64,000 nucleotides of DNA from Nymphalis io (taxonomy: Eukaryota > Arthropoda > Insecta > Lepidoptera > Nymphalidae). The stretch is from assembly GCF_905147045.1 (NCBI RefSeq), contig NC_065908.1, forward strand, positions 6,634,001 to 6,698,000. Reading direction: 5' to 3'. Made by a program: the position numbers and the translations under genes. Below are positions 22,096-33,196 of this stretch, piece after piece; the first letter of the stretch is position 1, and each line of letters begins with the position of its first letter. Under the pieces are notes generated by a model. The model was given only the letters and a program-made list of their open reading frames with translations, did no database searches and was not told the DNA's origin.

Positions 22096-22684
22096 ATCCT
22101 TCCATCGGCCTAGGCTAACATAGTTCGATCTCCAGTTGCCGGGTACACATTTTCATGGTTCATACGTATGGACGCTGATTAACAAAGCAAACACGGTTCG
22201 ACTCGAGTTATAATATTAATTACAAATGAATTAATTTATAATATTACTTAATATTCCATTTATAATAATAATTAAGGAGGATATAAAATCATATCGATGT
22301 TTTATTTATTATATTATTGAGATAAATAAGTTATAAGAAAGATATGGGCTGCGTCTGGTCACGAAGCAGCTCGACCTTGTGATTCCGGTTTGAGGAGAAC
22401 GGGGTATGATTGGACGTATAGGAATTTCATCGCCACGTGTTTTTAATTGTTTTATTGTTCTAAGCACAGTGTTTGTATTGTATGTCTTATGTATCCATAA
22501 TTAGCGATGCCGAAAATACTTACAAAAGAACTATTTGTAAATAAAATTCTTATATATGTATATTAGAAGAATACTTTGTTTTACGTAAATTAATGATTTA
22601 ATTTACATAAGAATTATTTACATTGCTTAAATAACTAAATACAAATCATAATTAAAATAGGTACTGTATAAATCATGATCGCGT

Positions 22685-22770
22685 GGTATGGTCGCAAGAA
22701 TGCTAGCATTTCCCCGTTGAAATTTGAATCGCAAATCGTAATTCCAATCCTCTGGTGAACAGATGAACTT
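22685..22770 (-). repeat. LINE ORF2 C-terminal relic (copy 2 of 3)
   Basis: In reverse: TTGGAATTACGATTTGCGAT, then GGGGAAATGCTAGCATTCTT, matching 7195-7285 with small insertions. Frames are broken. Confidence 0.4.
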
Positions 22771-22779
22771 CATTTATTC

Positions 22780-23147
22780 AGTATATTATGAGTAATTTGA
22801 AAAGTAATCTTAAAAAATATTAATAAATAAAACTTTAATTTTTAATACAAATTTGCTAAAAAAATATAATTATTTTTTTTTTAATTACAGTTGCTTTTTC
22901 TAAATCTAATAAATAAACAACAGAACGATTAATTAATCTTACGTTACAATACTAACGGAACGATAACCGATGTGGATTTGAATCACAAAACCGTTGGTTT
23001 TCATATCCGCTATTAAACATTTATCCAATACGATACGACATTCTCTTTTTAATTTATTAAAAAAAAACTAGTAATTAAATATATTCTCAAACGAAGGACA
23101 TATAAATTAGTTATTAAGATTAATGTCTTTATATCGCTTGTATTTCC
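22780..23147. other. Unannotated intron sequence
   Basis: AT-rich, with no feature recognised. Confidence 0.5.
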
Positions 23148-23149
23148 TC

Positions 23150-23465
23150 ATTGATTGCCGTATTGGTCTAGCGGTTAGCTTATTGGATTGTGGAGTTCGA
23201 GGTCCTACGTTCAAATCCTTTTCCAACTAATAAAGTTACCCGCATTTTTTGAAAAATATTTTTAGTAGGAGCCTGATGTTGGTAAGGTCCCGTGATCTTG
23301 GCGCTTAAGCTCGCCGATCGTGACGGATTGTCATACCGTAGGGTTATATCTGGGAATAGAGTAATACTTAAGTAGGTACTGTAAAGTCACCTGCACAGTT
23401 GCCAATTCTGCGTTGAGAAAATCCGCAGTGACCGAAATCGTGTGTGATAATGTACTGACATTATC
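23150..23465 (+). mobile_element. tRNA-headed SINE, family C, diverged
   Basis: The head GCCGTATTGGTCTAGCGGTT with B-box-like CGTTCAAATCC is followed by a body (AGTAGGAGCCTGATGTTGG, CCGATCGTGACGGATTG) and the 3' end CGCAGTGACCGAAATCGTG. It is the same order as 20166 and 39695. Confidence 0.65.
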
Positions 23466-23479
23466 ATATTTCCTTATAT

Positions 23480-24150
23480 AATATTCGATTATGAAAAATG
23501 TACAGTAACATTAAATGTCATTTCCTTATAAATTATCATAAATATACATCAATTAAGTAATTAAAAAATATCACACGAACTATTCGGATTAAAATAGCCG
23601 AACACGAATTAAATTTTATATTTTGTTACAAATAAATACATTTTCTCTAATATTTATTGAAAATAATAGCATAATTAATTATGCATTTATGAAATTAATT
23701 TAAAGGTTTGCTGTTATATACATATATTTATAAATATTTTTTGTTATTATATTTGTATATCCACAGACATGTTATATTAATGTTCTAGGCAAAATCACAA
23801 TCCAAGTATTGATGGAAAATATTGTAATAGAATGCAATATGGATAAAAGTTTACATTAGACGGCATAGAGTTCAGATGACTTCTTCATTGAGTTGTAATG
23901 TATGACAACTGACATACATACATCTTCCTGGAAGGGGTTGTATTTATATTCGTATGATACTGGATTCCTTAACTCATCTGTATAGTGTTCGGCTAGTCTG
24001 ACTATCATCTGGTCATATCTATTATGAATTGCTATTCTAGGTTATAATTCAGTAACTCTTTTGTAGTCGCTAATTGTCCCCTTTTTCACCCGTGTTCCCA
24101 ACGTAAGATACGCTGTCGATATACATTACGATATTTTGTATATTATAAAC
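23480..24150. other. Unannotated intron sequence
   Basis: AT-rich, with no feature recognised. Confidence 0.5.
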
Positions 24151-24151
24151 A

Positions 24152-24272
24152 CGAAGACGCCACCACCAACCCGCATAGGAGCAGCGTGGTGGAATAAGCT
24201 CCAAACTTTCTTCTCAAAATGAGGAGAGGAGGCCTTTAGCCCAGCAGTGGGACATTCACAGGCTGTTTCGGT
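24152..24272 (+). mobile_element. tRNA-derived SINE, family B, 5'-truncated
   Basis: Only the 3' part is present: CACCAACCCGCATAGGAGCA, GTGGAATAAGCTCCAAAC, then GGAGAGGAGGCCTTTAGC and CAGTGGGACATTCACAGGCT. It ends with a small CGGTT tandem repeat. Confidence 0.75.
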
Positions 24273-24569
24273 TCGGTTCGGAAGACGCTTAACACGACAC
24301 GATATCGTATCATATTATATCGTAAGATATAAAGAAACACGCCTAATTATACGATGGCTTCGTCATTGATAAGGTACAACTTGACTACACGCATAGCTAA
24401 GTGGTACGGGCTTACGAAGTGATTTTAAGTAACATGCCTTACTTAAGTAAATGGCCGGTAAGAGGTAATAACCAAGTAAGTACTAACCTAAATTCTGAAA
24501 TTAGAATTGAGGCATTGAGAACAAGGAAGTGCTTTCTCGTATATATGTTTTGTATTTAATACTTATGGT

Positions 24570-24852
24570 GTTTACTTAGTAAGGATTTGTGCAAACCCAT
24601 CTGGGGAGGTACAACCAATTCATCACATATCTACGGCTAAATAGCAATACATAGTATGGTTGTGTTCCTGTTTGTGGTGTTAGTGAGCCAGTGAAGTACG
24701 CACAAGGGATATACTGGTAACATCGTAATACCTAAGGTTAGGTTAGTATTTCAAAATATAGAATAGTTAATATTTCAAACATCGTCGATGTCTAGGGGCG
24801 ATGGTGACCACTTACTATCAGGTGGCGTACTTGCCAGTACGCCTACCATTTT
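24570..24852 (+). mobile_element. A-tailed retroposon, family A, old copy
   Basis: AAGGATTTGTGCAAACCCAT, TTGTGTTCCTGTTTGTGGTG, AAGGGATATACTGG and CGATGGTGACCACTTACTAT appear in order with strong divergence and internal changes. Confidence 0.6.
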
Positions 24853-24939
24853 TTTTAAATGTATTTTTATTATATTTCATGGCAAATATAAAAATAAGGT
24901 TTTTTTACATAGCATATTACCCCGCGCTGCCTCCACGGG

Positions 24940-25110
24940 GAAACACATATATGTGAAAATTTCATCCAACAAATTCATATTTCTCGCAATATCTTCCTTC
25001 GCTGCAGAACATGAATTGAATTATAAGCACAAATTAACTTTCTATAAAATGTGATGCTTGTCCTAGTTCGAATCCATTAACTTCAGTTAAGATTCATATG
25101 TTCTAACATC
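24940..25110 (-). mobile_element. tRNA-derived SINE, family B, old fragment
   Basis: Reverse-orientation blocks GAATTATAAGCACAAATTAA, TGCTTGTCCTAGTTCGAATC and CAGTTAAGATTCATATGTTC mark the head half of the SINE. Confidence 0.45.
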
Positions 25111-25524
25111 TGTGTTTTAATACAATATAATTATTAAATTACTATTTCTATTGGTTCATTATATTAACACAACATTAACTATAATTAATAACTGAATGCA
25201 ATATTTTTTTTACAATGTATGTAAATTATTAATGCATGCTTATATTATTGCTGTTATATGATAATTAGGAATTAATGAAAATTACCATATTTATAATTAA
25301 CGTGAAATTTAATAATACCCGTTCATTACACGAATAATGTCACGTAGCAAAATTATAATGTAACAAAACTATTTTCATTTATTGTATTAAATATATTAAA
25401 AAAATATAAATATCGGAGTTCTTAAGAAACCAAATAACTGCTATTTATTTTGGTGCAGAAATTTCTTCGTCAATTATTATAACTGACCATTTCTGTACAC
25501 CTGACGCGGTATTCAATATTTAAT

Positions 25525-25595
25525 GATGATCGGTTGGATAGTTAAAACGCGAAAGCGTAACAAACAAACAAGCTCACTTTCGCTTTTATAAGATA
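25525..25595 (+). repeat. Dispersed repeat end (GATGATCGGTTG motif)
   Basis: TGATGATCGGTTGGATAGTT, AAACGCGAAAGCGTAACAAA and CTCACTTTCGCTTTTATAA recur at 41249-41345 and 58999-59090. It is probably the 3' portion of the same repeat group as 5094-5215. Confidence 0.45.
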
Positions 25596-25713
25596 GGCTT
25601 AGATTGCAATCCGATACATGTAGGCGCAGGATCAATTTTTACGTGTCCTAGCTTTATTATCCTATTAAGAATTTGTTGACAGGAAATTAAACCGTAATAC
25701 AAATTTATATCAA

Positions 25714-26240
25714 TCAACAGCAAATCGTTGTCCACTGCTGAACATAGGCCTCTCCCAAGGTGCGCCAAAGCTCCTTGTCCTCCGCCTTCCGCATCCAGTT
25801 GGTGCCCGCCACCTTTTTAAGGTCGTCGGTCCACATGGCTGGAGGGCGCCCTACGCTGCGCTTGCCGATTCGCGGTCTCCACTCTAGGACTCGTCTGCTC
25901 CAACGGCCATCGGTCCTACGACATACGTGACCAGCCCACTGCCACTTCAGCCTGCTAATTTTGCAAGCTATGTCGGTGACTCCGGTTCTTTTCCGGATAA
26001 TCTTATTTCTGATCTTATCCTTCAAAGATACGTCGAGCATAGCTCGCTCCATAGCACGCTGAGCGACTTTGAATTTGTGGACTAGTCCCGCAGTTAGTGT
26101 CCACGTTTCGGCACCGTATGTCATAGCAGGTAAGACGCATTGGTTGAAGACTTTCGTCTTCAAACATTGCGGTATAGACGACTTGAGGACTTGACGAAGG
26201 TTGCCAAATGCTGCCCATTCCCATCCCAAATTTATAAGGC
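25714..26240 (-). pseudogene. RTE-type non-LTR retrotransposon, C-terminal RT fragment
   Basis: The - strand holds an open frame of 171 codons ending at TGA (25714-25716). It reads as the C-terminal end of an RTE/BovB-type reverse-transcriptase polyprotein: LPAMTYGAETWTL (about residues 33-45), KVAQRAMERAMLDVSL (about 54-69), a tryptophan/histidine region with KWQWAGHVCRRTDGRW (about 94-109), RSVGRPPAMWTDDLKK (about 124-139), and AYVQQW near the end. The endonuclease and the catalytic RT domain are missing, so the copy is 5'-truncated near 26240, which is usual for target-primed reverse transcription. There is no internal stop, so the insertion is fairly young. It lies antisense in intron 1. 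The ATG at 26229 is only the first methionine of the fragment. Confidence 0.8.
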
Positions 26241-26420
26241 TTACATTTCTACTTCATACTTATATTAAAAAATGTTTGTGTGTACAAACTTAGTTGTTGT
26301 TTTTAACTTCTCTTTTTAGCAAGTAATAGTAACTTGGATTTAAAAATCATTTTGTGTTTGCTTTCAAATGATTTTACATAATCTGTGGATGTATTATAAT
26401 TATGTGCATGTGAGAATGAC

Positions 26421-26706
26421 CAGCCGAGATGGCCTAGTGGTTAGAACGCGTGAATCTTAACCTATGATCATGGGTTCAAACCCGGGCAAGCACTACTGAA
26501 TTTTCATTTGCTTAATTCGTGTTTGTAATTCATCTCATGTTTGACGGTGAGAGAAAACATCATGAACCTGCATGTGTCTAATTTCATTGAAATTCTGCCA
26601 CATGTGTATTCTATCAACCCGCATTTCAAGCACGCAAGCTCCAAACCTTCTCCTCAAAAGGGAGAGGAGGCCTTAGCCCAGCAGTGGGACATTAACAGGC
26701 TGTTAC
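26421..26706 (+). mobile_element. tRNA-derived SINE, family B, near full-length
   Basis: The tRNA-derived head GCCGAGATGGCCTAGTGG (A box) and GGGTTCAAACCCGGGC (B box) is followed by the conserved body and the 3' end CAGTGGGACATTAACAGGCT. It is one of the best copies for defining the family. The head could derive from a lysine-type tRNA, judging by a CTT in the anticodon position; this is tentative. Confidence 0.85.
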
Positions 26707-26759
26707 TAGTACTAATGACCAGTGTAGAAATCGCTAGCAAACCTAATATATAAATAAAT

Positions 26760-27475
26760 AAATATATTGCAGAACATATTGACTACGATGGTTTAGTTAA
26801 GCCTGCTAACCCTGAATGCATTGATTGTAAAATATATAAGCGAAAATCAACCCCACAATCTCTGTCACAAAACCAAGCCTACACTAAATACTTGACACGC
26901 CTAATACACGTCGTTCACGGTTAACGAACTTGTACAAGTTCGCAAATATATTTACTTAGCATGCTAAGTGATATTACGTAACGGTCGTACCTAAACGTAA
27001 GTAAGTTATTGCTCTAACAATAAGGCATATCAATTCCTTGTTGAGAAAGTTAAGTATGGTTTCAACTTTTAGATATAAATAACTCATAATCGTTTTGATT
27101 ATATAAGCTTAAGTATCAGGGGATCAAATTGAATGAAACGTATAAAGTGCTTTTGATCCATAATTATAATTTCCTAGCTCAGTCCGGTTTCGTACAGATA
27201 AAATTTAATTATTTTTTTAGGATCACCAACATGACATACAGTAATAATTACAAATTAAAAGTTTACAAACTAATATTAATGTTAACTAAAATTAATTAAT
27301 TAAAATAATAATGAAAGAAAAGAAAAAAAATTAATACACTTTGGAAATACAGAATGAAATATAAGTGGTACTAATATTACAATACTACGAGAAACTATAA
27401 AATAATTGTTATTATATATTTATTATTTATTGAATTGTCTACATAAAATGTTTATACCGTAATACATATAACTAA
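26760..27475. other. Unannotated intron sequence
   Basis: AT-rich, with no feature recognised. Confidence 0.5.
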
Positions 27476-27483
27476 TCGTTTAC

Positions 27484-27670
27484 GCGGCGAACGCCAGTAA
27501 AACTCCCAGTCGCCGTGATTTTTTTGGATATCTTCAACAATCATAATATTTCAGCCAATTTACACAAAACCTCAATAAATTAAACAAATAAACCATCCTC
27601 AAAGTCTGTTCGGTAGTTTTTGAGTTTATCGCGCTAAGACAGACAGACGCGATATAGAGATTTGATCCTT
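27484..27670 (+). repeat. Dispersed repeat ending in GACAGACAGACG (copy 1)
   Basis: CCCAGTCGCCGTGATTTTTT, TTTACACAAAACCTCAATAA and GTTTTTGAGTTTATCGCGCT, then AGACAGACAGACGCG, match 28385-28605 in order. The origin is not known. Confidence 0.5.
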
Positions 27671-27775
27671 TTACAATTGTTGTTCAACGTATATACCCAG
27701 AAACAAATATCTAAAACACAAAAATGTATGAAAAAAATTTAATAGTGCTCGAGAGCATATTTAATAAAAAAAATG

Positions 27776-27885
27776 TATATGCGCCGGGATGGCAAGTGAC
27801 TCTACTCCACCTGATGGTAAGTGGTAGTAGAGTCCAAACGCGACGACGGCCAGTACAGTCGGGAAGAATGTTCTGTACTAGCTAA
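27776..27885 (-). repeat. Dispersed retroposon end, partner of 36097-36232
   Basis: CTCTACTCCACCTGATGGTA, TAGAGTCCAAACGCGACGAC and GTCGGGAAGAATGTTCTGTA are shared almost exactly with 36097-36207. The A/T-rich run on the left suggests the poly(A) end of a - strand insertion. Confidence 0.6.
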
Positions 27886-28374
27886 TAAAAGCTAATTTGC
27901 TTTATAATAGCTATGCCATTTAGTTTAAAATTCAAATATTTGATCAAATATATTTAATATGTAAAATTATTATTTAATCGTATAATAATATAATATGTTA
28001 GGTATATAAATATTTATACTATAACTATTTATCATTAAAAAATCAATTAATCATATTAAGATATATATATTTTTTTGGCTATTCAAATAAATAAACTAGC
28101 TTTTATAATATGTGATGTTTGTGTCGTAACTGACAATATTAACGAGTTCCTGACCCGTTCATACCTTGACATGATAATTACACAATAACAAACATTGCAA
28201 AGTATTTTGTGAACACACAACTATAGCATTACAAAACCGATAGAGATGTCAAACGTACTTTTACATAATAATTGTGACTTTATCTGAATTCAAGTACAAT
28301 TCTTAAAGTTAATATATCTTTAAGATAAAATAACGTGAAAGTGTTAGAAATAGGTGCACGGAATTATTATTTTA

Positions 28375-28615
28375 AGGGAAGTACACCTGTATTTCCATTT
28401 AAGCTAGAAAAGCACCCAGTCTGCATGATTTTTTTCGACATCTCATCCAACTCAAAAATCATCGTCATATTTACACAAAATTTTAATGAATCATACTTAA
28501 ACTCTCTTAAATTCCTCATGAATCCGTCAACTGGTAAAAACTGTATGAAAATCCGTTCAGAAGCTTTTGAGTTTATCGCGTTCGGACAGACAGACGTGGC
28601 AGGGTTTGTTTTATA
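28375..28615 (+). repeat. Dispersed repeat ending in GACAGACAGACG (copy 2)
   Basis: It is homologous to 27484-27670 (CCCAGTCTGCATGATTTTTT, then ATTTACACAAAATTTTAATG, GAGTTTATCGCGTTCGG and CAGACAGACGTGG). The open frames of 93 and 99 codons across it on opposite strands follow from the repeat and are not genes. Confidence 0.5.
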
Positions 28616-28619
28616 AAAT

Positions 28620-29233
28620 ACAATTATGTACGATTTAAGTAAAAACCTAACAGTTTTCAATACCAAAACAAAACAATGAAAGGTCCCTCCCTCCTACCCT
28701 CCTACATTTTTGAAGTCGATTGAAACAAACGCCAACTTCACATGGATTTAATTTATTATTATGTAAAGTCGCACTAATATGATACGGCTAACCGCAAGGT
28801 ATATTTTAAGATATTATGCAAATGTAATCCCAAACAGCATGACATGCAAAGTTGCGGTCTCCACGTTGTTGAATAAATATTTTTCAATGTTAATGACCTA
28901 CTTAATAAAGATGCGTAATCCAAGTAATATTACAAACGCGAAATTGTGTTTGTCGGGTTAGAAATTTGTAATTATTTAAGCAACGGGCACACGTGGCGTC
29001 TAGGTAACTTTTATTAACCAAAAAGAAATAGAGTTGTCTCGGAAAATGGAGGGAAGTGAGTTGCGGTATCAGTTTTTAATACTGATTTATTTAGGTCTAT
29101 TATGAATCGCTGACTCTGATATTACAATTCATATTAATTTCGGAATCAGAGGTCCACCTTCTACGTTGCTTATGTAAAAACCATAGATTTAGATAAAACT
29201 GCCAACACGTTTTTGTCTAAAATAAAAAAAATA
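28620..29233. other. Unannotated intron sequence
   Basis: AT-rich, with no feature recognised. It flanks the Tc1 insertion. Confidence 0.5.
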
Positions 29234-29235
29234 TA

Positions 29236-29263
29236 CACTGGCCTCCAAAAAAATCGACCCACC
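29236..29263 (+). repeat. Left terminal inverted repeat of the Tc1 element
   Basis: Twenty-eight bases, with 27 complementary to the right end at 30831-30858. Similarity becomes patchy further in. Confidence 0.9.
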
Positions 29264-29503
29264 TTGATTTTTTGTAAAAAAGCTATCGTATGGTTTTAAA
29301 CTACCACATATTTATATTTTTAAGATTGATAATGAAAAAATGCAATTGTAGGATTGTACAAAAACAGAAATAGTGCGCAAAAAATAGGTTTTTAGGTAAA
29401 TATGTGACAAAACACGAAAACACAAAATTTTACGCAATTTTATTTTTTTGTGTACAAAACGATTATGCCGTTTGTTTTTAAATTTGGGTGCCTAAATCTT
29501 ACT

Positions 29504-30523
29504 TTAATAGGGGGTGTTTCCTCCTCTTGACCTAATCACTGCCTGCATACGCGTATTAAGTGACCTGATTAGCTTTTTAATGTCTTCCTGTGGGGTCCGT
29601 TGCCATTCTTCAGTTAGGGCAGCTTCCAGTTGATTCAGGGTTTCTGGAATTGGATTTCGTGCTCGAACCATACGTTTTAGCTGGTCCCAGAGGTGCTCTA
29701 TCGGGTTTAAGTCCGGACTATTGGCTGGCCACTGCATAACTGGAATTTCGACTTCCCTGAGATAGTCTTTAACAATTCTAGCGACGTGATGTCGTGCGTT
29801 GTCGTGCATAAGTTGGAAATTATCCCCAATATATCCAGCGTAAGGCATCACATGAGGCTCCAGAATGTCCGTTATGTAAGTTTCAGCAATAATAGCACGA
29901 TTACGGAAAAAAACCAGCTCTGTGCGTCCCGTCAAAGAAATACCTCCCCAAAACATTGTAGAGCCTCCACCAAATCGGACTGTTTCTCGAATGCAACACT
30001 GAGAGTAGCGTTCTCCTGGCCTTCGCATGACGTTACGTCGTCCATCAGAGCCTATTAGAGACATTCGGCTTTCATCACTGAACAATACTGTCTCCCATCG
30101 GTCCAGTGTCCAATCGACGTGCTGCCTAGCAAATTGTAGTCTTGCTTGTCGATGGGATGCTGTGAGTTTTGGTCCTGTTGCTGGCTTGTGAAGGGTTAAG
30201 TTTTGCTCTCGAAGTCTTCTTCTTACAGTATTTTCACTCACAGACACTCCACGACTTTCTCGGAGTCTACCTTGAACGTCAACAGCCGAAAGATGTCGGT
30301 TTCTTAAAGACGTCAAACCAATAAAACGGTCATCGGTCGGGTTCGTGAAACGCCCCCTGCCAGATCCTGGTCTCCGGCGATACTCCCCAGTCTCCAAGTA
30401 GCGTTTGTACACTCTTCGCACCGCTGAACGACTTAATTTTAGTGTTCTAGCCACATTTCGCTGACTTAACCCCTCATGAATAAGAGCTACGACTTGAGCA
30501 GCTTCTGCTTCAGTAGTATCCAT
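29504..30523 (-). CDS. Tc1-type transposase, DD34E
   Basis: This 339-residue transposase cuts the element out and inserts it at TA sites. The N-terminal half (about 1-110) is a paired-like double helix-turn-helix that binds the terminal repeats (SQRNVARTLKLSRSAVRRVY), with a GRPR-like basic hook (GSGRGR, about 53-58) between the two. The catalytic triad is visible: D150 in LFSDES, D241 in MHDNARHH, E276 in DLNPIEHLW, with 34 residues between the second and third, which defines DD34E and so Tc1 and not mariner (DD34D). The length is typical for the family and there is no stop or frameshift. Its base composition is clearly less AT-rich than the surrounding intron, as expected for an incoming element. 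The ATG at 30523 is the first in frame and fits the domain start. Closest family inferred, not searched. Confidence 0.93.
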   Translation of the reverse strand: MDTTEAEAAQVVALIHEGLSQRNVARTLKLSRSAVRRVYKRYLETGEYRRRPGSGRGRFTNPTDDRFIGLTSLRNRHLSAVDVQGRLRESRGVSVSENTVRRRLREQNLTLHKPATGPKLTASHRQARLQFARQHVDWTLDRWETVLFSDESRMSLIGSDGRRNVMRRPGERYSQCCIRETVRFGGGSTMFWGGISLTGRTELVFFRNRAIIAETYITDILEPHVMPYAGYIGDNFQLMHDNARHHVARIVKDYLREVEIPVMQWPANSPDLNPIEHLWDQLKRMVRARNPIPETLNQLEAALTEEWQRTPQEDIKKLIRSLNTRMQAVIRSRGGNTPY

Positions 30524-30830
30524 TTTTTATGTTTAAACTTATTAAAATTATTGTTTCAACAAAGTTTCATACACTTAATCAATAATAAACATCGAACCGA
30601 GATGACTCCGCGTTAAGAACTGGAAATAAACTAACCATGCACTTTGTGCACAAAGTAACGTTTTCTTATCAATACTTTAAAAATATTCCAAATATCCTCA
30701 ATAACACTTACAACTCCTCCAAATCAATATCAAGTGGGTAATAAAATGTTAAATGTATGCCCCATAAGTAAAACAATCCACCTAGGTCGTCGCATAGTTA
30801 AGATAACAACTTTGTAAGTAAAAAAATACG

Positions 30831-30858
30831 GGTGGGTCGATTTTTTTGGCGGCCAGTG
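30831..30858 (-). repeat. Right terminal inverted repeat of the Tc1 element
   Basis: It is the reverse complement of 29236-29263 except for one base at 30849-30850 (GGCGG in place of GGAGG). Confidence 0.9.
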
Positions 30859-30869
30859 TATTTTGTTAT

Positions 30870-31479
30870 TCGATTATCACTAGGGAACTGGGAACAAGGT
30901 CTCCTTCGATTGACAGGCTGCCATAGGAACACGACTTGTGCAGCGTTTCTTTATCTTCGCAAGTGCTTTGATACTATCAGGCTTTGACGCCACAATAGCC
31001 TGAAAATTGATAAACTAGTCTTTTGATTACAGTGTTACAAAACGCACTAACTCAAAATAAATAAGAGTTGGTTTTAATAAACTCGATTATCATGTTGATT
31101 TAAATACGATATTTAATATGCGATGTAAGCGACAATATTTAAAAAAAATGCCTGTTAATATTAAATCTACTAATTATAGTTTTAAATATTTTAATTTACC
31201 CAATAATTATGTCAGATAATAACAATTACTCGATAAAACTATTGGTACATAAAAATTTTCCCAGCGCCATCTATTATCGAGTTTTCAAATTAATATTGCC
31301 AGTAAAGCGTGAATGTGAACTGTGTGATAAATTTAAAGTATCCTCGTACTTAACATCGTCAAAAGATGGCGCTAGCTACAAAACAAAATTGCGTCTAGAA
31401 GTAGTTTAACACAAACAAAATTTAGTAATTAATCACGTCACGTGCAATGAAACTTCGATATAGAACTACTTATATAATA
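30870..31479. other. Unannotated intron sequence
   Basis: AT-rich, with no feature recognised. Confidence 0.5.
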
Positions 31480-31776
31480 TTTTTTTTTTTTTTTATAGAA
31501 TAGGAAGGTGGACGAGCATATGGGCCACCTGATGGTAAGTGGTCACCAAACGCCCTTAGACATTGGCATTGTAAGAAATGTCAACCATCGCTTATAGCCA
31601 ATGCGCCACCAACCTTGGGAACTAAGATTTTATGTCCCTTGTGCCTGTAATTGCACTGGCTCACTCACCCTTCAAACCGGAACACAACAATATCAAGTAT
31701 TGCTGTTTTGCGGTAGAATATCTGATGAGTGGGTGGTACCTACCCAGACGAGCTTGCACAAAGCCCTACCACCAGT
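31480..31776 (-). mobile_element. A-tailed retroposon, family A, full-length and young
   Basis: Poly(T) at the left end, then the complete family A sequence to ACCACCAGT. It differs from the copy at 6379 by only a few bases. It lies 1.4 kb upstream of coding exon 2. Confidence 0.88.
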
Positions 31777-31799
31777 AAGTAATATTTGGCTTCGCAGTT

Positions 31800-33190
31800 T
31801 TTCCAATGAGGCATTATAAAATCACTTAATTTTTCTCATAAGCTTTTATACATATTTTATTCATATTTCGGAACGAAAAGTATATTATAAAATAATCCAT
31901 TCATAAATAATATTATAAAATTAGTATATTATAATAGATATGGAGATTTAAAATAAAATCCAAGTAAAAAATTCTCAAAAGACAAACATATTTTTCGATT
32001 TTCACTTACTATTTTTATACTAACTGCCTTTAATTCTTACTCACGTACACTGCAACCCTTAAAAAACCATTTATATGATATTTTATTAAAGTATTGTATT
32101 TATCTAACAAGGCTCGTCTTACGTAACTAGAAATTTGATATAAGCTAGAATTTGAAACGATATACTTGTCATTCTCGCTTCCACTGAGCTAACAGGGCTA
32201 ACGATTTAATAAAATGTACCCATTTGATTACATAGTACAAGGCAAACGTATTATTAGCAATAGGATGCTTAAAAACATTTTATTGTTCCATAACATGAAA
32301 TTGTCAAAGTTTAAACATCTAGAATACAAGTCGAACTAATAGTTTTACGTAGGTATTTGCATTGTTATAACTTTTAATAGAATCGTGAATGAGTGTTCTC
32401 ATTATTTTCATCACGAATAAAGAAACGAATTCATTTATTGTGATTTAATTAAAATTTCCGTTAATATCATAGCAACATAAGTTATAACCCTTTTTTTGTA
32501 GAAAAGAATATAAAAGAAAGGATTAACACCTATTTGTTTAAAAATCAAGACAAAAGAGCGAAATCCATGCAAGTTTGTTTACTTATTGACGTCATATATA
32601 ATTCTATATACTATTAACGATTCTTTCTGTTAGTGAACGGTGATTTTTTATCCCGATTTCATAACAATTTTAGGGATATTCCATCCCAGAATATTTTTAG
32701 TAATTAAGTACTAAGAACTACTAATTATTAGATATGAGATGAAAGTCTTCAAAACATTAAGTGCATTCAGGTAATTTATTTCATCAAAAAAAAATATCAG
32801 AAAAATCATCTAAAACATAAGGAAAGAAATGAAACTCACCATTCTATTAAGTAATATTATAAAGAACGAAATTTTAACATACGAACTGCTTTGGCAATCT
32901 GTACTCCTCTTAATTCTGATCCAAGGGCATTTTAAGTCCGGGACACGTCCCGGATTACGGGACGCTTATCGTTCTTTGTGTTATACGAATTCACAACTTT
33001 GAAGTGTAAGATTATCTCATGAATTGTTCTGAAACCGATTCACATAAAACATACTTGGTCGAAGGTTACTATGTTAATCAATAACTTTTTTCGAAACATT
33101 AGTTAACAATATTTTTTATTGCTAGTAAATTAGTCTAGTTGATTAATATCAAAATGAGCTTAACATATTAATATAAAGATACTTCTTCTT
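31800..33190. other. Unannotated 3' part of intron 1
   Basis: AT-rich. A small perfect palindrome lies at 32937-32954 (TCCGGGAC, AC, GTCCCGGA). No repeat family or gene is recognised. Confidence 0.5.
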
Positions 33191-33196
33191 TTACAG

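Larger units (their letters stand above)
29236..30858 (-). mobile_element. Intact Tc1-type transposon (1623 bp)
   Basis: The two ends are inverted repeats: CACTGGCCTCC followed by AAAAAAATCGACCCACC at 29236-29263, and the reverse complement at 30831-30858 with a single mismatch (CTCC against CGCC). TA dinucleotides flank both ends (29234-29235 and 30859-30860), the standard Tc1/mariner target duplication. One uninterrupted transposase gene lies inside. The intact ORF and well-preserved ends point to recent mobility. It sits in intron 1, antisense to the host gene. Confidence 0.93.
1971..33196 (+). other. Intron 1 of the GRXCR-like gene (31.2 kb, phase 0)
   Basis: The donor is GTATTT at 1971 and the acceptor is TTTTACAG ending at 33196. 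The reading frame passes exactly between complete codons on both sides. The intron holds the Tc1 transposon, the RTE-type LINE fragment and most of the SINEs listed here. Stretches with no recognisable content are listed separately. Confidence 0.85.

Noticed and set aside
26421..26495. A tRNA gene at the head of the family B SINE
   Set aside because: The tRNA-like part is followed by the SINE body seen in about 20 other copies, and the acceptor stem is not closed.
28335..28666. Overlapping 93- and 99-codon frames on both strands
   Set aside because: They coincide with a dispersed repeat that has a second copy at 27484; no protein similarity is evident.
32937..32954. Palindrome TCCGGGAC-AC-GTCCCGGA
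   Set aside because: Eight-base arms are short and isolated; noted in the intron entry but not strong enough to stand alone.
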